DNA of 64,000 bases from NCBI GenBank assembly GCA_003024175.1, contig MDYQ01000029.1, positions 1-64,000 on the forward strand, written 5' to 3'. Made by a program: the position numbers and the translations under genes. The notes below the pieces were generated by a model that was not told the DNA's origin, did not search any database, and saw only the letters and a program-made list of their open reading frames with translations. This document shows positions 53,626 to 64,000 of the stretch, piece after piece (the first letter of the stretch is position 1; the number at the start of each line of letters is the position of its first letter). Source of the stretch: Planoprotostelium fungivorum (taxonomy: Eukaryota; Evosea; Variosea; Cavosteliida; Cavosteliaceae).

Positions 53626-56178
53626 TGATGAGATTCAGGAGAGTTAACGTCGTGTGTGAACATTTTGGAATGTGGTGTGCGAGACACCTGCTCTCACAAG
53701 TGAAGGTTTATTTATCTTTGACATTATATTTAAATCTCAACAGAGAAGTATCGCGACAAATTGAAGAGCTGTCTGGATGATGTGATTGGGACCAATGAAA
53801 TCTGTGTTGGAGACGTGTTAAAACAGAACGAAACGCTACCTGCATTGACTGTTAATGCTTTTGGAGGAATCGAATTGCCATTGCAACCTCGTCCGGCTAA
53901 GAAACTGAGAAGGACGGGAGAGAGAACGACAGAACACACCTCTCAATGGAAGGCAGGAATGGAGTCCAATGAGGTGAATCGTTCAGAATTGAAGCTGGGA
54001 TGTAAAAATGGATCAGGTATACATCGAGATAGACAAGTGGATATCTCTGATCTGTCCCGATGTACAAACGGTGTGTGAGGAACTTTGAATGATCTAACAT
54101 CTTTTCTATCAGATGATGAGAAGTCTGGGAAAGGAGATGAAGAACAGCGATGTGGAATTAGTGTTTCACAGTATGATCTTACAAGAAATGTCAGACGTCG
54201 AATACACATATCCACTGGAGGTGATCACGAACACATGTCACGATCGAGCATGACCTTGCACAGAGAGACGAAGGAGGAAAGAATTTTGGCTACCTCTTAG
54301 TCACCCTTCCGACATTCCACACAGGTGATGATGCCTGGATGATGAGATCTGAAGAGACGAACAGGAGGAGAAATGATTGTCTCTTACGGTAGAGAGAGAA
54401 GGACGTACGACACTGCAGAAGAGAGCCTGTACAAGTGTCGTTATCTCTCCTTCTTCAAAGAATGTACCTTAACCGCTCTACCCATCACAGAGGGACGCAG
54501 ACTGCAGCTGCTCTTCCACCTCTCTGTCCCGGGTGATTCACTATGATCTAAATCTCATTCGTCCCCTCGATCATTCTCTTCCATTATTTTATCCTCTATT
54601 CTTTATCCTCTATCATCTATTCCTCCATGTTCATATCTCTCATGAACTTGACAGAAGTGTCACCACCGTTACTATTCGACGAAGAAGAATACGTGAAGAG
54701 AACTGAAGAGGCCATCAGAGCCTGGAGAGAAGACGAAGGCCGAACGGAAGCTGGCTCAACACTACCGTCAATACACGAAGATGTATGATTCTCTTCGTTC
54801 ACAATGATGTGGTGAGCTGACATATCAGATTTCAACACAGTATCCACTGACTTGTGATGATATCAGGAAGAGTTGATCACACAATTTGGACGTACCAGCG
54901 ATCACTTCACTCGCTTGATGGAGATATCCAACTTTCGTCCCTCTGCGATGAAAGCTGCAGAGAGCCATCAGGGTGTGCTGCAGGACGTCCCTCTAGAAAT
55001 CCTAGATTTCCTCTTGACGCGTTACATCCCCACAACTCAGATGGATGGCTTCTCCATGGTATCGAGAGAGTGTATGGACGTATCACGTAGTGTCATGGAG
55101 GCAAAAGTCAACCGTTTCGTACAGGTGATGCACGATCCAATCGACATGAACGAGTTCTCTTCCATATCAAGTGATCCATCCATTCTTAACGTAACCATAG
55201 AGAGCGGTGCAGAATAAGAATTCATCGTGTCTCTTCTCATGGCATCAACTCGCAACCTCACCTCAAGTCTTGGATCGATTCTCTCCTCTTCGAGATGACA
55301 TCCTCAATCACATGCCTCCTCTCAGATCAGAAGAACTCCGATCGCGTGACTGTAAACATCTGATATCCATCTACGGCAGCCACATCATCAGTCCAAAGAT
55401 GTTCGATGCGATGCGTCACGTGATGTATCAAGCTAGGCTCTTGCGCAGAGACGAGCAGAAGTTCTTCCGTAGCATCATGGATGACTTGTACATTCATCCC
55501 ACGGAAGGTAGAGAAGAGGATGATGATCCTGTGAGTCATCCATCGAATCACATCGATCAGATCCATCAGATTCATCATCGATGCTACGGTAGTCACTCTC
55601 TGCAGGGATATCATGAGATCATCGATCTGTGGATCAATGATTACATGAATCACCAAGGATACAGCCCCTATCATCTCACTCAGCATCTCTTCCGAGCTGA
55701 AAGATGGGACGGCCTGCTAGGCGTGTGGGAGACATACTCTGAGGGATTGGACAATGCAGACCTCTGTGATATCGGTCATTCATTCATCAGAGCCATGGCC
55801 AAAATCAACGATACGATCACATCCGATGAGAGGAGGAAGCTGAAGGACATACTGGTGGTTGAATCCATCATCGTCGATGTGATACGATCTACGAAGAGAG
55901 TGATAGAGGGAGAGAGGGTGAAGAGAAGGGGGACGAGAGAGAGCGAGATGGAACACACGGCGAAGAAGCAATTGGCCGAATTGGAATCGATACTGAATGA
56001 GGGAAGGGGAGAGAGCCAAGATGATGAGTCGGATCTGTTCGGAGAAGAGGAGGAGACAGAAGAGACAGAGGAGAGAGAGACAGAAGAGACAGAAGAGACA
56101 GAGCAGAGAGAGACAGAAGAGACAGAGGAGAGAGGAGAGCCACCAAAGAAGAGGAGCAAGAAAGATGTGATAGAATAA
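53626..56178 (+). CDS. 2-oxoglutarate/Fe(II) oxygenase-like protein with an acidic repeat tail (altered metal ligand)
   Basis: The N-terminal part reads LPALTVNAFGGIELPLQPRP, the 'GxIxLPL' pattern that precedes the oxygenase domain in a fungal/amoebal prolyl-hydroxylase-like family. Then GYLLVTLPTFHTGGEMIVSY, CRYLSFFKECTLTALPITEG and RRLQLLFHLSVP, which match 'LP-HxGGELxV' and 'DCxHEVxPVxxGxR'. The distal metal-binding His is replaced by Leu (ECTLTALP). The first-ligand region HRET/FGYLL changes frame at about 54277-54285. So the core is probably inactive or the locus is decaying. Next come EVSPPLLFDEEEYVKRTEEA, a helical region with VPLEILDFLLTRYIPT (F-box-like in feel, not proven), and an uninterrupted last exon ending in EETEERETEETEE repeats and KKRSKKDVIE at 56178. 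The start is unresolved; 53626 is the first ATG of an open frame. Confidence 0.55.
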
Positions 56179-56620
56179 ATTGGCTCATCGACCTTCGAGT
56201 GCAAGATCAGCCAATGGTACTGCTAATAGATAGGTGGCCCTATACCGATGATCTCGACGTTATCTGTAGGAAGTACTCTCATGTAACTCCATTGATTTAT
56301 GTTGGGTATTCCGGAATGTGAGCAGACGGTAAGCGATCTCACAAAGGGTCTTGGATGTGAAAAACAAAATTCTTGCACAACAATCGACCATGTATTCATT
56401 TATTTACGATACCCTCCCACAATAGAGCACAGCTCTTGGTCTCTGGTCGAGCAATATAGTGCCCACGTGTCGTCAAGAGACGAATATATCGCACAATAAC
56501 ATTATTAACAGAAGGGCGGCAGAAGAACGGAAGACCATTCACAAATCAGAATTTTGACGACACTCGATGAATTTCGCTTCTACTCGCCAGAGCAGAGTGG
56601 TCTCGTCACTTTTATTGCAA
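56179..56620. other. Convergent 3' interval
   Basis: About 440 bases between the oxygenase-like gene (+) and the helicase gene (-). A minus-strand AATAAA lies at about 56613-56618, immediately beside the helicase stop. No gene was seen. Confidence 0.5.
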
Positions 56621-59600
56621 TCAAACCGAGAGGACGACACTCTTTTCGATGAAGGACTTGACGTGAGCGAACGCCTCGCACCGATTCTCCTCCGCCATCA
56701 CCGCAATGGGTGGATCCACCATGTTGTTCGACGCCAGCAACACACACAGATCTGCTCGTGTCAGTCCACATCGTCTCTATCTCTCCCCACCTTGTGCCCT
56801 GCTCAATGCCACGTTGATTCTCCTCAGGTGAAAGATAAAGTCCAACTCCCTCTCCAATCGATTTAAATCGGTGAACGAGTAACAGCAGATAACGATGGAG
56901 GCCTCTAATCCTTGCATCCTCTCCACTGTGTCGATCTACTCTCGTTAGCAGTTGAAGTGTTCATGGCATCACCTTGACATCGAATGGAACATCTCCCAGG
57001 CATCTCTTGATGGCAGTACGCTGCATTCGGTGAGGTGTGATGACAAAGATGTCTCTGCCGAAATCAGCATCTTTCCTTCCCTCCCTCCATCTCATGAGAC
57101 CTATCGATGTCACCCGTTGTCTCTCCTTCCTCTCACCTCGAATGAGATCGGCAACAGTCTTCGCTTCTACCTCTAAATGCTCTTCGATGGATGAAGGTTG
57201 AGGAGGTCCTTCGATCTGATGGGGTCAGGATTGATTCGACTCTTCGATTCACCATGACAGTGGCCAGCCTGTTCTCTTCACATTGTAGACTCATCTGTCG
57301 AATGAGAGGAGACAACGGATTGTCTTCCAAGTCCATGGGTGGTGGTAGAGCTCTCTTACTCCTCCTGACGTCGAAATTCGCTGACATGGATGTGAGAAGG
57401 AGAACGTGAATAACGTTAACCATTCGAATGGATGAGATTCACACCTTCGTAGAGAGATTGGGTGAAGGCAGCCAGGGAAGGATGCATTCGAAAGTTCTCC
57501 TTCAAGAGGACAACGGCATCTTCTGGATGTTCCTTTCTCATGAAACAATCTAAGATCGAACCGTAGATGTAAGGTACGCTCTGTGGATATTCTCCTTCCA
57601 GAATGGGTGGTAGCTGTTGGATGTCACGTGACACGTACGTACGGTACGTCTCCACCTGCAGTCGGTCACCTGCGATGACGATTCTCGTCTCTGGGTGGAT
57701 ACAATTGAAAGCCATGCTGGCGTCCACCATCGGTAGCTGTGAACCCTCATCGATCAAGAGTAGATCGAAATCAAACAGATGCTGAAGCTTTCAGCCCCTC
57801 GTCTAACCATTCCATCACCTTCTGCTTGCTTAAACTCCACAGAGTACCACCCATGACCACTGGGTATCTCTCGTCTACTAGACACTCTGCCTTTTCGTTC
57901 TCTCCCTTGGCTTCACCCAATTTAACGACTGTACTCGGTGTGACACGTATCATCTACTGTCGTGTGAGATATCGATGGTGTACTTCTCACGGATAGATAT
58001 ATATCACGGTGTATTTCTTCTCACTTGGAAGGTTTTCATCTTATCGATTCCGCTCATATCTGTGATCTGGCAGATCTTCGTGTGGATCTCTTTCAATCTG
58101 AAGACGTTGATGAGTCATACGAGATGAATAAAAGATGATCTCACTTTCGCATGAAATTATCGATGGCTGCATCGGTGAATGCTGTCATGACCATTCTGAA
58201 TACCCTTCCCGTGTAACAATAGTGTTGTAATAATCTCAGAACGATTAAGACTGATACATCTGTCATGTTATCATCCTCGGTGTATCATCTCACCCAGCGT
58301 GTGTGTCTTTCCTGAACCTGAAATAAAAGATTAGAATGGGATGGATATCGATGATCATTTACCAGGAGGGCCCCAGATGAGAGTGAGTGGATGTCTGACG
58401 ACAGAATACAGAGCCCTGTCTAGATCAGTCGCGTCCATCACGGATAAAGAAGACCTGTTCTGAGTGCGCAACAGTGATAGACCTCCCTTATTGTTGTGAA
58501 GGTCTTCGTATTCCGTGAAGATCTGTCGAGATCAATTGTAACCCAGACGATGTGTATCAAAACGTCTCACCTTATTCGTCTTCATCATCTCTTTCACCAC
58601 TCTCTCTCCATCATCGTACGGTTTCCTGTGATAAGGATCTTCCACCATTCGAAGGTAAATGTGATCCTCTTGTCTGTCTATGTTGGTCAGCTGTTTCACC
58701 ACCTTTCGATCGGTCAGTTCATCTCCTTCTACCCTCTACACCTTCTGTGTGTTGAAATCGATCAATCGATCTCTCATGACTAGAATCTGATCTTTCTGAA
58801 GTTTCGTTCCCTTTCCTACTGCCATCTCTAGCATGACCTGAATCCATCTGTCAGCTATCTCTCCACGGAAGAGTGACGTGCCTGAGGTCTGTCTCCCGGT
58901 ATGACTTCGATCACGTTGGCAAATGCGAAACCTCCTTCTGAATTGATGTCTTTGGCGGTAGGTTTGATGGAGTTGAGGAAAGATAGATCGTTGAAGGCCA
59001 TTCTCATCGGATCATCTGATGGAATTGAATCGTATGTAATGAATGATGTGTGTGATGTTTACATCACCGGGCTGATGCGAAGTCGAAACGAATGAAAATG
59101 TCTTAATGAGAGACTCACCGTGTCTGAATAGAACCCATTTGAACATTTCATCACGATCTAGATACTCGATTCCCCTCAGTACATCGAAACTGCTTCACAT
59201 CAGTTCAATTTCTCGGGATTGCATGCGAGAGATAGATCACCAGCATTTGTACTCGTTCGCCTCCTTGTTGATATCCCATCTGACGTATCGCAGTACAACT
59301 TCGATTCCACTCTCATTGAATCTCTCCATTCTCAATTTGTTCAATTTAATCCACATCTCGTAATTCTTCATGAATACCATCTGTTTCATTTTCAATCGTC
59401 ATCAATACATATGATCATGTGACATCATGATGACATGTCTCTGTCACACCTTCTTCACGGTTGGGTTCTTGATGTTGATCTCTTCGATGTCGAATGTGCC
59501 GCTCTTGAGAGGTAGTATGCTCTTCATTCCACCTCCTAATTTGGTTCTGATGCCATTACAGATGTCGATCAAGAGTTGTGTACTCTTCTTCATCTCTTCT

Positions 59601-61942
59601 TGGAATTCAGGAGCATTTCTCTTCCAGTGTGAAAATAACTTGTGCTTCTCTGTATTCTCACCGCTCTTGTCTCCTTCTCACATATAAGAAAACATTAAAT
59701 CAAAATAAATCACCCGATAAATAAGATGCACAGACATCGAGATCATAATATCCCACGATGGGTATAGCCAGCAGATGTCTCACCACCTGATAAGACATCA
59801 CGTCATGATATCATCTCAACTCTACCTCCAACAAAGGTGTGATCCTGCCACAAGTACCCTCCGAGGAAGATATCACGATCTTTTCTATCTCGTTCTTCAA
59901 GTCTTTCACCTGAGATATCTCAATGACATTCCCAACATCCTCCCCCTCTCACCAAAAGTCCTTTCGTTTCCAAATTTGGCGCGTTGTAGTTGATCCATTG
60001 GACTAGATCATCCTTCTTGCTGGTCGACGAGGGCTTCATTGCACCAGACAGATTCATCTTCGATTGGTACTGCGTCACTAAGATGTCCGTGTCGCTGATG
60101 ACAGTCATGAGACAGTCTCTCAGGTGTTCAGATCCCTCTCGATTGGGGTCCATCATGTAGTGACGAAGAAGTAACTCTGACAATTCGTTCTTGTCTTCTA
60201 ATGATCTCATGTAGATCTGTAAATTGTTCGTGTCAAAATTAGAACCAGGGAGATGAGAGAGGTGTGGGTGGTGTGAGGTGTGGATGATCGATAGAAATGC
60301 TCACTTGAAGTGACTTTCCTCTACCAGAGACAGAGCGGAGATAATTGGACATGTCCGCCACAAACTTTGTCAACAATTGTTCGGCTAAATCGATGTTGAG
60401 TGATCACTCTATGAAAGCTTCACCTCTTCCTCTGCCTTCCTTCTCACTGCTCTCGATCATTCCAAATCGATCACTCTGTGCAGCTTCTCCTTCCTACACG
60501 CTATCAGTTCAATCGAATGCAACACAATCACCGTCTTCATATGATAAGCCACGAGATCCTTGGTACCTGGTTGACAGGTGAGACATCACGATCTTCTTCA
60601 TCATGTCATCTCACCCGGGTGCACCGATAGAATGAGGTAGAGTGCATTGTCTTCATCGTGAGGCAACAGAGGACAAGGTCTCTCTATGATCCCAAATTCT
60701 CTTCGATTGGCGGCTTTCAATACGGCACTCTGTCCCGTGGCTTCGTTCAACGCCGTGATCTGTTTCCATTCATTTCAGAGAAGGATGATGTCTTCACCTT
60801 CTTCATTCGATGATAAGATAGAGGTTGTCTCTTTGCTAACCTCTCCCTTCGTTGTGGGTCTTCCGTGAGAGAGACTAACTCTTCGATATCTCTCGTTTGC
60901 GTGGACGCTCTCTCTTCTCTCCTCTGGTTGTCCACCATCTGATATAATTATCTTTAGATTCCAACGATCTCGATGCAGTCATCGTACCCCCTCCAGTAGA
61001 AAGTGTTCAGAGAAGGACAAGAAGGGAATGCTGGAGACTCTCTTCTCTTCGATGACTCTGTCCCTGCAATTTTCGTTGTACGGGCAACCGATGCAGACTG
61101 GGTTGTAGTGCCAGTACGGTTCTTCCTCTGTCAAGATTCGAGGAAGCTTTTCGAAGATGAAGGACTCGATCATGGGTTTGAACAGATCGACTTGGAAATA
61201 TTGTGGATCGTCTCTGTCTAACAGCCACACTCCCAGTCGATTGCCTAATTGGAAGGTCTCGGACCATGATGTTTCAGACAGGCGCTCCTGTGTGGGATGA
61301 GATGTCTCGCGAGTGGAGATGACTTCACCTGCATGGCCAACCAATAGTATCCCAATTGGACTTGATGTGTGACCTTCAGTTTCTGTGACGATTTGGCGTC
61401 GACGATGGTCAAGACGAAGCGATCCTCCACTCGATCGATCAAGATGAAATCTGGCTTCCATATAGAGAACTGAATTCCTCCAGCTGGACACGATGAGCGG
61501 CTGTATGGATCGAACAAGATGATGTTACAAACCTGATTGGAAATGGGGAGGTGTGAAAACGGAACCGTGAACGTACAGAGTTTCTTCTTTTGGAAAGGTT
61601 TGAAGGTGATGGGTCACAGCTGATCGAAGAATGAACAGGATGCAATGACACACTATTCTCACCCTGAAAGAAATCCTTCTCTTTCAATCGGAGGAGTACA
61701 CCTTTCTGTGATAATCGTTCCACTAATCGATCCTCCCAATCGATTCCTTTTCCAAAGATGGCTTGCTGGAAATCACTGTCGCTATCATTTGCTGCCTGCG
61801 ATGACGTCAGTGCGAACGTGAAATGCAGTCGTATCACCTTTTTAGAGGGTGTTTTGACCTGTGCTTGGTATTGCAAGAAAAGCCCACAATGATTGTGATG
61901 GTATGACGCTAGAGTGACTGCAGATAGTGGCTTCTTCTGCAT
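56621..61942 (-). CDS. Iron-sulfur PD-(D/E)XK nuclease fused to a UPF1/DNA2-like SF1 helicase
   Basis: One large gene of many short exons. Met 61942 starts MQKKPLSAVTLASYHHNHCG, with the first Cys. The nuclease core follows: FSIWKPDFILIDR (motif II Asp), LTIVDAKSSQKLK (the D-x-K motif) and THQVQLGYYWLAMQV. Next FQLGNRLGVWLLDRDDP, then WHYNPVCIGCPYNENCRDRV, a CX2CX5C that with the N-terminal Cys completes the four-Cys 4Fe-4S set of Cas4/AddB/Dna2 nucleases. The layout matches the TM0106-type RecB-like nuclease family. After a long middle region come Walker A split by an intron (LIWGPPG, SGKTHTL), DLLLIDEGSQLPMVDASMAF (DEGSQ box), IVIAGDRLQ, VLLKENFRMHPSL, and GRDIFVITPHRMQRTAIKRC. Motifs V-VI are DTVERMQGLEASIVICCYSF and RRINVALSRAR. 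It stops at 56621. All motor and nuclease motifs are present. A role in DNA or RNA end processing is inferred. Confidence 0.85.
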
Positions 61943-62135
61943 TCTTCCTCAAACTGATCAGGCACCCACCGTGCGTAAGGAGAGATCTTATCGAAATGTG
62001 TCAGTCTTACGTCTACACACGACAAGTATCGCTAGCAGTACTATCTCAAGGCTTATGAGAACCTCTCCCTTGCACTATGGTCTCTACAGCTACATTTGAG
62101 ATGAATGGGATACTGTCTCATCTCATGGTATCTCT

Positions 62136-64000
62136 TTATTGTTGTTTGTGTCGAACGTAATAGAGATTTCCACTCTCGTTCAGCCCCAAGAACCAATCCC
62201 CCTTCTTTGACTGCAAACTCTCTCAGTACCACCCATCATCTCATCCTTATCATACACATCGAAGACAGTAGAATCTACATTCAGACTTCATCTCTCTCAC
62301 CTTATCCATGCCGATCCACCGACAATCACCCTGCAGTGTACCTGTCCTCTTTCCCTTCTTCCAATTCCCTCTGGACAACTGTACACGTTTCAGTGGACGC
62401 ACCTTCCTCTACGATTCATTCACCGAAGCATCCAGCCCACTGACGTAACACTCTTCGGGCGATTCAGAAGAGAAGTGCATGGAGTACACCTGTCGTTCTC
62501 AACGAGGGGAAAACTCGATGAAATTCACCTCGAATTTGAGACAGTTCGACCAGCTTCCCGCCAAGCTCCAATTTCTCGTCTCGTACACTTGAACGGTCCG
62601 ACTGGCTCCAACAGCTCCGACAAAGTTGTCGTTGCAATCCATGGCGTAGAATGGTCCACTCATAGACTGTCCATGATCATCAGCAGGGTGATCGTGATCG
62701 ACATCAAGATCGATGGTGCGATGGATGATGACATCATCGCGGTGATCGTGCGGCTGATGGATATCTCACGTTAATTCTTCTGATGCAAGTGGAAGAGTTG
62801 ATGTCCCATATTGTGATCTGATTGTATTCTGTCACGGCGATGAGCGATGAGGAACCTGATGTGGGTAGAAATTTAGCTCTAGTGGGATGCTGCGGTGTGT
62901 GGATGTTACACAGGACCTACGACATCGATCAGATGATGATGATGATGCATCAGTGAAGATGTGATGACACCTGGTCTCCTTTGTAGATGGTGATCCTCTT
63001 TCCCAGCATATGTGACACGAGAGTCTGACGTAATTGAGAGATGAAGGAGGTCGCCTTACTCACGACGTCTTTGTGATGAGGATCAAAATCGATGCCAGCT
63101 GTACTTCCCTCTTCCAATCTCCCGCCTTTTTTACGATTACAAATTTTGAATCTCACTATCACTTCACCTGGAGGGAGAAGTTTGACGATCTGATTTTCAT
63201 CGATCGATGGATCGTCAGAGTGATTCCACACGGTGGCGACACCTTCACGTATGTCAGACACATGACATCACCAGCATCTTCTTTACCTCTCTCGTCAACA
63301 CAACCGATACGTCTTTCATCTGTTCGACTTCAATCGATGATCTTTTCAGAAAATGAGCCCACCATTCGTGAAGGAACTACAGATGGACACGATCTGATGG
63401 CGATGAAGAGAAGGAACGGTCCACTATCTATTTGAGTGTCTCTCGTGGATGATGGGTGATTCATCACCTGTTTAAGCGATCGTAATGCACCCGTTCCAGT
63501 TTTATCCTTCTCTGCTCCCAGTTGAAACTGATGTTCAAGTCAGATCGCGACACAATTCCGTATTCTCACTTCGTATTGAGTGATCTCTTTCATGTTAGTG
63601 ACGAGAGCTGACATCTGATCTGTCCATGATTCAATGATTGACCAGAATGAATGAAAACTGACCTACTCCTTCAGAGAGGATGGTAACACGATTAGCTCCC
63701 ATTTCACCTGAAGCGAATGTTTCACCCTGATATAACGATGTTCTCCAGACATCTGCAGACAACATGGAATCTGGACCGCTCTCTACAGAGGGCATATCAT
63801 CACCGTCGATATCCATGGCTGTCAGGCTAATGTGTGATGACAGTGTGAACGGGACACAAAATCGCCGTTGTAGAATTACCGCGTGAAAGACTTTGGTTGG
63901 CCCCAACGGTTCAATATACATCTGAGGCGAGGAATCACACAGAGAAGTTAGACTTGTAATCACTTCTAATACCAAGTCTGCTAATGTGTCTCACTTACAA
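62136..64000 (-). CDS. WD40-repeat protein (5' end beyond the right edge)
   Basis: Minus-strand exons read, from the right, EPLGPTKVFHAVILQRRFCV, MDIDGDDMPSVESGPDSMLS, then PPGEVIVRFKICNRKKGGRL, STAGIDFDPHHKDVVSKATS and FISQLRQTLVSHMLGKRITI. WD-type strands follow: LIAVTEYNQITIWDINSSTC, GPFYAMDCNDNFVGAVGASR, TVQVYETRNWSLAGSW, VYSMHFSSESPEECYVSGLD, and GTLQGDCRWIGMDK. It ends LGLNESGNLYYVRHKQQ at 62136. The propeller part (A/G-x-x-D, W/Y-D/E ends) is convincing, but I cannot name the subfamily. The N-terminal part before the propeller may be another domain. The last intron join (about 62290-62330) is not settled. It lies in tandem with the helicase gene, 190 bases upstream of that start. Confidence 0.65.

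Noticed and set aside
54854-55217. F-box domain in the C-terminal half of the oxygenase-like gene
   Set aside because: VPLEILDFLLTRYIP resembles an F-box start, but the rest of the motif is weak; it was left as a remark, not a call.
1-64000. tRNA, rRNA or snoRNA genes
   Set aside because: No cloverleaf with A and B boxes or rRNA core was recognised by eye. A tRNAscan or Rfam search would be decisive and could not be run.

Overview
This is gene-dense DNA of a eukaryotic microbe. Coding regions are broken by very short introns, mostly about 35-55 bases, with GT(G/A)AG donors and terminal AG. They use the standard code, and intergenic gaps are often under 200 bases. The gene set includes a NO66-type JmjC oxygenase, PDS5, CAND1, COG6, fimbrin, NHP2, SMP3/PIGZ, a fungal/plant-type P-type proton pump, tyrosine-kinase-like and CaMK kinases, a DH-PH RhoGEF, phosphoketolase and a GPI-type secreted protein. 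It suits a free-living amoeba-like protist, perhaps a protostelid-type amoebozoan. The organism is an inference; no rRNA or marker tree is available here.

Layout, left to right: (1) 1-5.7 kb: the 5' part of a NO66/RIOX1 gene (-), a MerT-MerP fusion metal-transport gene (+), a tyrosine-kinase-like gene (-) with a frame break, and a gene (+) with a CG-1-like domain. (2) 5.8-9.7 kb: a CaMK-family kinase (-), about 1.5 kb without a clear gene, and a permuted papain/NlpC-P60-like (YiiX type) protein (+). (3) 9.7-15.3 kb: an A+T-richer, gene-poor island holding a Ty3/gypsy fossil and the remains of a DDE-type DNA transposon. (4) 15.3-30.5 kb: phosphoketolase, PDS5, a RuvC/RNase H-like nuclease, a carbonyl-reductase-like SDR, a four-CH-domain fimbrin with a low-complexity N-terminus, NHP2 and a MORN-repeat protein. 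(5) 30.6-45 kb: CAND1, a TPR co-chaperone, the SMP3/PIGZ mannosyltransferase, a DH-PH RhoGEF with an IQ motif, and COG6. (6) 45-64 kb: a plasma-membrane H+-ATPase, a small GPI-type surface protein, a long coiled-coil protein with polyproline, a 2-oxoglutarate-oxygenase-like protein with an acidic tail, a large iron-sulfur nuclease/SF1 helicase, and a WD40 protein that runs off the right edge.

The genes do not form one pathway; this is ordinary euchromatin of housekeeping genes. Points of most interest are the MerT-MerP fusion, the one-polypeptide Fe-S nuclease/helicase related to Cas4/Dna2/AddB nucleases, the fimbrin whose EF-hand region is replaced by a Q/P/Y-rich segment, the oxygenase-like protein with a lost metal ligand, the paired E2F-like sites before PDS5, and very tight convergent and divergent gene pairs. 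Exon limits were read by eye from splice signals and frame continuity, so gene ends are firmer than individual exons.
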